Origin: Trichopria drosophilae | Lineage: Eukaryota > Arthropoda > Insecta > Hymenoptera > Diapriidae | DNA length: 64,000 bases | Direction: 5' to 3' | Assembly: GCA_030407085.1 (NCBI GenBank) | Contig: CM059582.1 | Coordinates: 159,766,001 to 159,830,000 of the forward strand | Position numbers and translations under genes: made by a program | Notes under the pieces: generated by a model | The model's database searches: none | Seen by the model: the letters and a program-made list of their open reading frames with translations, nothing else | Told to the model about the DNA's origin: nothing | Shown: in pieces, positions 56,980 to 64,000 of the stretch | Numbering within the stretch: the stretch's first letter is position 1 | Layout of the letters: every line of letters begins with the position of its first letter

Positions 56980-58724
56980 CCCTAAGAATTATTTTTAAAT
57001 ATAACTACCATGCTCAGATTATTAATCTCTTCATGCAGCAATATTTTGTAAATAATGTGTACAGAAGAGTTATATTATCCCGAAATGAATGTATAACCCA
57101 CAACTACAGTTCAGTTTGGACTTTGTTTTTTATTAATTATTACCCTGTGCTGTTATTATTTGGTACAAAAGACTTTCACGAGTACGTTTGAATGCACTGT
57201 AAGAAATACCTATTCTAAACTTCAAATAAATACTTGAAGTTTTTCTATATCATAAAAGTACTATAAACTTACAGCAAAATTTGTAAAAATACAGTAAAAA
57301 AGTACTTGAAAGTACCTTGCAGTAACATATTGTAATTTTCAATATGTTAAATTCAGATTCACAATAAAAATATTGCATTTATTATACGTGAAAAGAAAAT
57401 TGTGAAAGATCGAAATAATATGCTTGGATTTTCCGGCAAACATAATTAATTTTCAGTCTTGAAAATCTGTTTGCATTTGACCCCAATGGAAGTGCTTCGT
57501 CATTATTCTATGTAGGTGGTAATGCGAAATATAAGAATTCCACTCCACACATTTTTTTATTTGCTTTTTTTATCATTAATTTAAATCTTCATTATATGGA
57601 TTTTTGACAAGGTTCAAAGACCAAATCTTGTCCGAAATAGAAATATTGTGATTTCGAACTGCGTGCAGTTCGGTCTACAGTGATTGTCGAACGCTATTTT
57701 ATAATTACTATTTAACACTGAACTATTTCCCTAAATAATACCTTTATGTCGTAGTATTTTAGTCGTTTGTACACAATAACAACAGAAAGTGATAATTATT
57801 AATGAAAAGCAAAATCCAAACTGAACTATTTAAGAAAGAAATGCTTTTTCTTTAATAGTCGTATATATTTATTTTATATGAAGATTTATACGATTAGGGA
57901 TGTTTAGGAAACATCTAAAATAATACGTGAAAGAAAACAACTCAGTTAGTTTGATTTTTCCATCAGCTACGATTCAACTGCAGGAGATATAGATGCCAAA
58001 CAATGGGTGTTGCCTGTTAGTTACGAAAAAAATAAACAAAACTCAAAATAGTTTCTAAATATGCATATCTTTCTTGTTTACATTTTCAAAAAGGGCGAAG
58101 AATCATTTTTTTATATTAAATTATGAATGCTGGATACATAAAGTAAATATTCAAAAAAGTACCAATTTCATGATCTTGATGTCAGTTCAAAATTGGGTAA
58201 TAGTTTTTCAGTCGCGGGCGATACGAAAACGAGGACAATAGGACGGGTGCCGCAAACGACAGAAAAAAAAACAAAGCACACTATAGGCATAACCGTAGTT
58301 CGGCGTACCGCAGGTACTATTCACACGTTCACGACGTTCAAAAAGTAACTAAAAAAGAGAAAAGTTTGTGGAATCTAAAATATTTGGCTTGGTAGAAAAA
58401 ACTTTGACAGTAAGTATCGTTATATCCCAAATAACCCAGTAACCATTTTGTCATTGCAAAATGACATTCATTCTACAATACCTATATTTATAAAAATTGA
58501 AACAGCATAATTAAATCAGTATTTATTATAATAGTAGTTCATGATATGATTTACGGAATATTATATTAAAATAGATAAGTAGTAGGTATTCAATAGATTT
58601 GCCCGACTAATTAGTCTGGAATAACTTGTTTATTAAGAAAAAATGTGAGCAATTAAAAATTATAATCATTAAATATATCATAAAATCATTATAACATCTA
58701 AATCAGCCAGTCATCAGACTTGTG
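56980..58724. other. AT-rich sequence, no gene seen
   Basis: A small CpG-rich patch lies at 58210-58340. The ORF at 56949-57191 starts in the element and is not accepted. Confidence 0.4.
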
Positions 58725-58830
58725 TGTTCTTCGGGATCGCTTATTACGAATCTGGCCGCAGGTCATCAAAATTCAAAATGGCGAATCCAATATGGCCAAC
58801 CGAAATGCAGAAATTTACTTGCTCGCTTCA
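58725..58830 (+). repeat. Copy of the AATTCAAAATGG family
   Basis: GGGATCGCTTATTACGAATC, then CAAAATTCAAAATGGCGAAT and CCAATATGG, in the same order as at 16138-16380. Confidence 0.6.
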
Positions 58831-60969
58831 AAGGGTTAACAATAACTCACTAATTATTATTAACTTCTGAAGATTCGTATTTGAATGACATTTTTTTTCT
58901 CACTATGTATTTCAAGAATTCTTTAAGCATTAAAACAAAAGCATTGAATTGAACAAGCCAGATAATTCTTAAAAATAAGTACGTTTATCAATATATGAGT
59001 TCACTTGTCAATTACAGAGAGTAACTTAGGTTTAAACTGAAAAAGAAATCTTATTTATGTTTTTAATAATAGAATTATTTCTATTATTAATAGAGGAGTT
59101 TAATCAGGTTCAATTCTATTATTCCGAAAAATTTATAAAACCATTGCCGAGCAGGAATTCATGGAGAAAAATTTTCTTGGAAATTTTACCATTCCACATG
59201 GTAAGTTTTGGGACAGGCTTGCAAAATGGTTATTCTGCGAATACGAAATCAGACATTTTACTTACATAGGTCGGCAATAATCATCACCGTGAAAGGTTCT
59301 TTCATGGTCAAGGCTTTGTGAATATAACTTAAGGGGTTTGTAATTACAGTGGCTAGCCCATAAGGAAGTAAGTTATGTCAATTTATGGGTAACTCATAGA
59401 CAATTTTTCATTATAGGATTTTTAAAAAATGTGTCTTCTACAGAGTTTCCTGCATGGAGGTAATGCTGATTTCGCAAGTTTTCGTTAGTAAAATGTAACT
59501 TTTCATAACTAAGTCTTGACGTCGTGATCTCAGGCCTATTAGTAAAACAATCGTGGAGTAATTACAGAAGTCGAGTGCAACAGGCGTCTCTGAATGGAAT
59601 GCGTAGAGACGGGTGGCCTCAGAATCTTCGGTATTTGATCGGTATCGATGGGGACCAATGCTTGCGTCATGGTGTACACGAGCAGTGTTGGGAAGCATCC
59701 GCATGAAGGGATACTGCTAGAACGAGCATGTTTGGGCGTTAACGTAAACTTGTGTCTGGCGATTTCAGGGTTACTGTGCCAGCAATGCTGACTAGGGGTA
59801 TTTCACCCTCGATATTGCTTTGATAGTGTAGTAACATTACTTGACTAGTGCCACTTTACAGTAAACAGGTGAAGCAAATAATTATTCTATAAAAAATATA
59901 CACATCTGAAACAGAATCCCTCGAAGTAACCTCGATAGCAAGCATAGTAACCATACGATCTAATATCCTTGAAGGATTGACATCTATGTTTTTTAGTATA
60001 TTGAACGATGTCCACTTTATATAACGCCTTGCAATTATGAAAACATTTCACGCACATTCCTGGCATATTTCGACAATTTTACGCTCATAACGTATATTTA
60101 TATTTCCTATTTAAATTAAAATATTATTTTGCCCTTAATGAGATACGGTAAACTTATTTCAAGTCTCAGTAATCATTTTTAAAATGATCCAGATAATCTC
60201 GGATTTCGAGAATAAGTAATTACAAAATATAAGGTAATGGAAGGATAAAAAATGGTGAAATCATTTATGAAAACTAGAGTGCACAATATTTGAATAACAC
60301 AGAGGCATAGAAGTATGAAAAAGATCAGAAGTATTTATATAAGAAAAGTATTGTCATCAATCAATTACAGACTCTTAGAAAACTGCTAAGGATTATTGTT
60401 GGTTTTTACGAGCCTGACAAAAAATAAGATAAGTTTTCCTAAAAAAAGGAATAGGCATGACTACCATCTTCAACATTTCTTCTCGACCGCTTGATGAATA
60501 TTAATAGAAAATTCTTATGAAGAATTTTAAAGGTTTCTCGGTGTGACGGTCTATCGAATAGAGACTATATGGTTTTTTGAAAACGTTTCGGCAACCAATG
60601 TGTGCCTTCTTCAGTTTATTATTAACTATTTGAAAAAAACATAAAAAGCTTTGCCTTATGGTTGTAAATGGCAGCTAATCCGGTGCAAAAAATTGGTGAT
60701 TGTTAGCTGGATGAATGTTGCGAGAGTTCAAGATATGGTGACCAGGTGCTTGTTGGAAAATTGCACATATTATATCCACTAATTTCACTTATTTTTGCAC
60801 GCGAATTGTGCCATAATAAGTTTTCCTAATCCTAATTATAAAATATCGCATCTATTATACCTAATAATTATTTCCTTCATTATAATAAAAAATCAGACGA
60901 CATATGCAGTTAAGTGTCAATTTAAACCAGAATAAAGTTTACCTGTAAATACAGTGCACCCATTTCAAC
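58831..60969. other. Mixed AT-rich sequence, no gene supported
   Basis: A less AT-rich stretch at 59510-59720 is open on both strands (59438-59704 minus, 59524-59706 plus) without a recognised domain. AAACGTTTCGGCAACC followed by TGCCTTCTTCAG at 60585-60615 resembles a motif common in invertebrate dispersed repeats (recollection, unverified). Confidence 0.35.
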
Positions 60970-61027
60970 TAGCTTAGTTGGTAGTGCGTTCCGCTGACAA
61001 TTATCGTCAGGTTCAGAGTTTGCGGCC
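60970..61027 (+). pseudogene. tRNA-like remnant
   Basis: TAGCTTAGTTGGTAGTGCG is a full A box and D-arm. CCGCTGACAATTATCGTCAG occupies the anticodon-arm region. GGTTCAGAGTTTGCGG stands where a T-arm would be and is degenerate. A decayed tRNA or SINE head. Confidence 0.5.
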
Positions 61028-61309
61028 GATGCATCAAAAAGATTGGGCTTGACTTACTTTTTCAAAAATTAAAAACTTTTAACAAACAAATAGTAAACAA
61101 ATTTCCGTTATTTACTATTGTCGTAACTGATAAGCGCTTGAAACAAAATGAACTCTGAATCATGCAGACGAGTTTCTAACATCATAGGACAAAAGATTGG
61201 AAAAATAGAAATGTTAATCCGCAGGTCTCACATGAATTCAACGCGTACCTCATTATATTTGATTACTCTCAAAATGTATAACATATAATATCAAGAGTAG
61301 AGACTTCGT

Positions 61310-61610
61310 CCAAAATCCTTCGAAAATGATCGTTAAACATCGGAAATTGTCGATAAAGATCCAGAAAATTACAGAAATAACTTGATAAAGATCAAGATCA
61401 GGCATCGAGAAAAATATAAAAAGATTGGAAAACCTTGAGAAAGTTCGAAGAGAATTGAAAAGAATAGGATAGATTGACTGAATCAATAGAGATGAAGAGA
61501 TATCAATAAAAATCGAGAACAGTCGAGAAAAGACGATAAATATTCCCGAAAGGTCCAGAAATATACAGAAGAATTTAAAAGATCAAGAATAATTGAAAAA
61601 TATGGTGAGC
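61310..61610 (+). repeat. Purine-rich degenerate GATCGAGAAAA tract
   Basis: About 300 bp with a strong purine bias on the plus strand. Words GATCAAGA, TCGAGAAAA, CGATAAA and CAGAAAT recur irregularly every 10-20 bases. The minus ORF at 61253-61486 is its reverse reading and is not a gene. Confidence 0.5.
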
Positions 61611-62079
61611 CATGTCATATTCAAAGCAACATTAAAGATTAAACTAATTAAAAAATGCAACGTTGACGCCTCTCTACTCTTGCTATTACTCTTTTTTCGG
61701 TAATTATATTTACCGTTCGGGAGTCAACGACCCGAAATGATCTCAATGCAACCAGTTTCATTGAAATCCGACGTTTCTTGATCTATTCCAAAATTTTAAC
61801 CCTCTTACAAATTTTTTTCCTTCTCACCCGTACCTCATTTCCCGCTATGATTCTTGCATTTTCACAATTTAGATACGACAATCGATCTCGGAAACTCGAA
61901 AAATTACCGTATAACAAAAATCGATTCAAATTAAGCTGATTATTATATCTTCCTTTTCATCTTTTCAGTCGTAATTTTCGAAATTTGGAATTGTACATTC
62001 TGACCTCCAGAACTTTCAAACCTAAGAGAAGCAGGTTTCAACTTGTAAACGCTATATATTTCTGTTATATTTGAAGGAC
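61611..62079. other. Sequence without recognised feature
   Basis: Less AT-rich than average at 61680-61960, but no frame, repeat or site could be supported. Confidence 0.35.
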
Positions 62080-62635
62080 ACTGAATTTCGTAGACCTTCG
62101 GAAAGACTCCGTCACCTGGAAAAAATTGTATTTACATGTTTTCCGACGTATTTTGGGTCGCTGAACACGAATCTGAAGTCAAAATTTGTCGCTCGGACAT
62201 ATCTTGGCCGCTATATTGAAAAAAGTATCGAAAAAACGTCATTTTTTTTAATTTTTTGCATTTATCTTGAAAACTCGAAGTCGCACAAAAAACATTACCG
62301 CCGGCTCAATTGTTCTCGTATTCAACCTCAATTTACGGCGTTATTTTTGACTTTATGAAGAAAATGTATAAAATCTTTTTTGTAGAGAATATTGTGCTCT
62401 ACATCTTTTATTTAAAACTTTTTTTTGTGTAACTTCCACTTTTCAAGATAAGTGCAAAAAACTAAAAAAAATGACGTATTTTCACTGTTTTCTCAACATA
62501 GCGGCCAAGATATGGCCGAGCGACAAATTTTGACTTCAGATTCGTGTTCAGCGTCCCAAAATACGTCGGAAAACATGTAAATAAAATTTTTTCCAGGTGA
62601 CGGAGTCTTTCCGAAGGTTTACCCTGAATTTTATG
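62080..62635. mobile_element. Foldback element of about 555 bp
   Basis: Arms of about 215 bp around a loop of 130 bp. CCTTCGGAAAGACTCCGTCA (from 62094), TTTTCCGACGTATTTTGGG, GAATCTGAAGTCAAAATTTG and CATATCTTGGCCGCTAT all recur inverted at 62425-62635. Arm identity is high. The ORF at 62071-62358 lies in the left arm and is not accepted. The GAATCTGAAGTCAAAATTTG word weakly recalls the AATTCAAAATGG family. Confidence 0.8.
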
Positions 62636-63554
62636 TATTTATTCTGATGTAATTTAAGAAAAGAATTGTTTGAAGCACGAAATAGGACTTTGGGCGGTTT
62701 TCTATTTCATTTATTATGAATATATCGATGTAAAAAAGATAGCCGTGTAGCCCACGCACAGACTAAGAGAACGTGGGGTTGATCCTAAAAATCCGGGAAG
62801 TAGATTTGTAAAAAAATCCTGAATTTAGAAAAAAAGTAAATATTTTAAGTTAAAAAAATCCGAAGTTTGGGCAAATATTGGCCGTTTTTTACGAAATCAT
62901 CCGATGAATCTCCTCCGAAATCTAATCAGTTTATTCTATTAGTTCGGGGTATGCAAAAAGGATTTGACAACGATAAAAAGTGTTTACTGTTTCTTTTGAA
63001 CCGATTCGACAAAATTGGACAATATAAAAGATGTAGAAAGAAACGTCAAACGTGAAAACTGGTCATGTAGATTTCTCAAAAAAACTTCCCAAAGAAAAAT
63101 TTTGCGGCTACAAATTGAATACTAAGGCTATCCTTGTATATTGTTAATATTGTTGCTAAGTATTTCCTTCAATCTATTTATTTGTTATTTATTTCGATTG
63201 TTCTAGATTTCGCCTGTACCAGTTAGGCGCCAGGTCAGTAAATTTATTAAATGTAGTCATGTATCTGTGTCCATTTGAATTATGTAACTAAATTTATTGT
63301 ATTTTTGTATCCATGAAATATTTCTTCAGAACCTATTCCACATGCACTTCACTAGCATGATGTAAAAATACTATGTAACATAACCCTTAACAAAACATTA
63401 CAGCCAGAAATATGGCAAACTTATATCTAATAGTTTGATGCGACTACCCCACAAAAAATGATTGTGTAGAGTTTAGAATTTCGACTTTTGCAGGCTGAGT
63501 GAGTAACAGCGCCACATTGTTGAAGCGACAAACAGCGGAATTGTAAAATGTAAT
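62636..63554. other. AT-rich sequence, no gene seen
   Basis: No supported feature. The ORF at 62867-63055 starts with TTG and shows no domain. Confidence 0.4.
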
Positions 63555-63785
63555 TATTATTTTTTTTAATTTATTATTTAATGGCATCGCCCTTTTAATC
63601 AATTTTTGCATATATTCAATTGTAATATTTGCGAGAGCTGCAGATCATCTTAAGAAGATGGCGCCATACTTCAAATTTGTGTGTGAAATGTATAGGAACA
63701 TACACCAAGTATAAGGACGGGGATCGAATTCACGACCTACGACTTCGTAGTGCTGTATGTTGCCGCCTGAGCGCCACGAAGCGGA
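63555..63785 (-). mobile_element. Candidate tRNA-derived SINE
   Basis: On the minus strand an A box TGGCGCTCAGGCGG (63763-63776) is followed 31 bases later by a B box GAATTCGATCC (63721-63731), the spacing of a polymerase III internal promoter. A body of about 130 bp follows and ends in an A-rich tail (63555-63590 region). No target duplication was identified. The frame at 63629-63859 crosses it and is not a gene. Confidence 0.5.
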
Positions 63786-64000
63786 ATTTTGTAAAAATAA
63801 AGAAATCATTTTCAGCGTTTTCCGAAATTTCGGTTGTATATCTGCGAAAGTACACGTAGCTCGACGAAAATCTTTTCAGAAATGTTGGGGAAAAAACGAA
63901 AATAAATTTGGAGAAATAATCTGGTAAATATATGTATAGGATACGATTTTTTCTGTATTGAGATTTTTTGTTTTATTTCGAATAGTAGCTTTCAGTTATA
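63786..64000. other. AT-rich sequence to the window end
   Basis: No supported feature. Confidence 0.4.

Noticed and set aside
59438..59706. Opposed open frames on both strands
   Set aside because: Overlapping sense and antisense frames without domains; probably chance in a less AT-rich patch.

Overview
The window looks like insect nuclear DNA, mostly a gene-poor, repeat-rich intergenic or intronic stretch. It is strongly AT-rich. It carries a short interstitial block of the insect telomere repeat TTAGG (4783-4802), one convincing short intron with CTAAT branch point (21417-21504), AATAAA signals, degenerate tRNA-derived repeats, and many non-autonomous DNA transposons with terminal inverted repeats (TIRs). 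No bacterial operons, Shine-Dalgarno sites, rRNA genes, complete tRNA genes or CRISPR arrays are visible. Discrete 300-600 bp CpG-rich islands in an AT-rich background recall Hymenoptera, but that is inference and order level cannot be proven from this sequence.

Coding content is minimal. The best exon is a plus-strand terminal exon at 41703-41848: acceptor, 48 codons, stop, and a polyadenylation signal at 42035. I do not recognise its protein. Weaker exon candidates lie at 18007-18052, 20426-20647 (minus), 21184-21416 (probably untranslated), 26656-26749 and 38312-38494. Most longer open frames are non-ATG runs, frames inside repeats, or stop-poor frames inside CpG-rich islands. No transposase, reverse transcriptase or other known protein domain was recognised.

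The dominant structure is foldback elements, whose two halves are inverted copies of each other. I count at least seventeen: 2283-3567 (TTAA flanks, piggyBac-like), 3801-4175, 10440-11040 (a tRNA-like sequence in each arm), 16611-16860, 18855-19005, 27530-27950, 28058-28370, 28470-29065, 30754-31698, 32991-33800, 37040-37650, 47455-48113 (TATA flanks), 48186-48677, 51361-51804, 51903-52270, 56439-56979 and 62080-62635. Simpler TIR elements or MITEs (miniature inverted-repeat elements) sit at 5470-5768, 6266-6577, 7151-7881, 13999-14202, 23804-24607 (inserted in a 148-bp tandem repeat) and 35000-35147. Several unrelated bodies share a terminus close to CACNGAGAAAAA.

Regulatory-looking DNA is a second theme. 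CpG-rich islands lie at about 8050-8560, 9290-10140, 15080-15420, 26600-27230, 30120-30440, 36540-36860, 44720-45060 and 50160-50770. The 9290-10140 block is built of modules delimited by AATAGTATATTA and holds perfect hairpins. A diverged direct duplication, 46603-46740 versus 50198-50335, shares an identical 18-base core and may be a duplicated conserved noncoding element. All alignments were made by eye.
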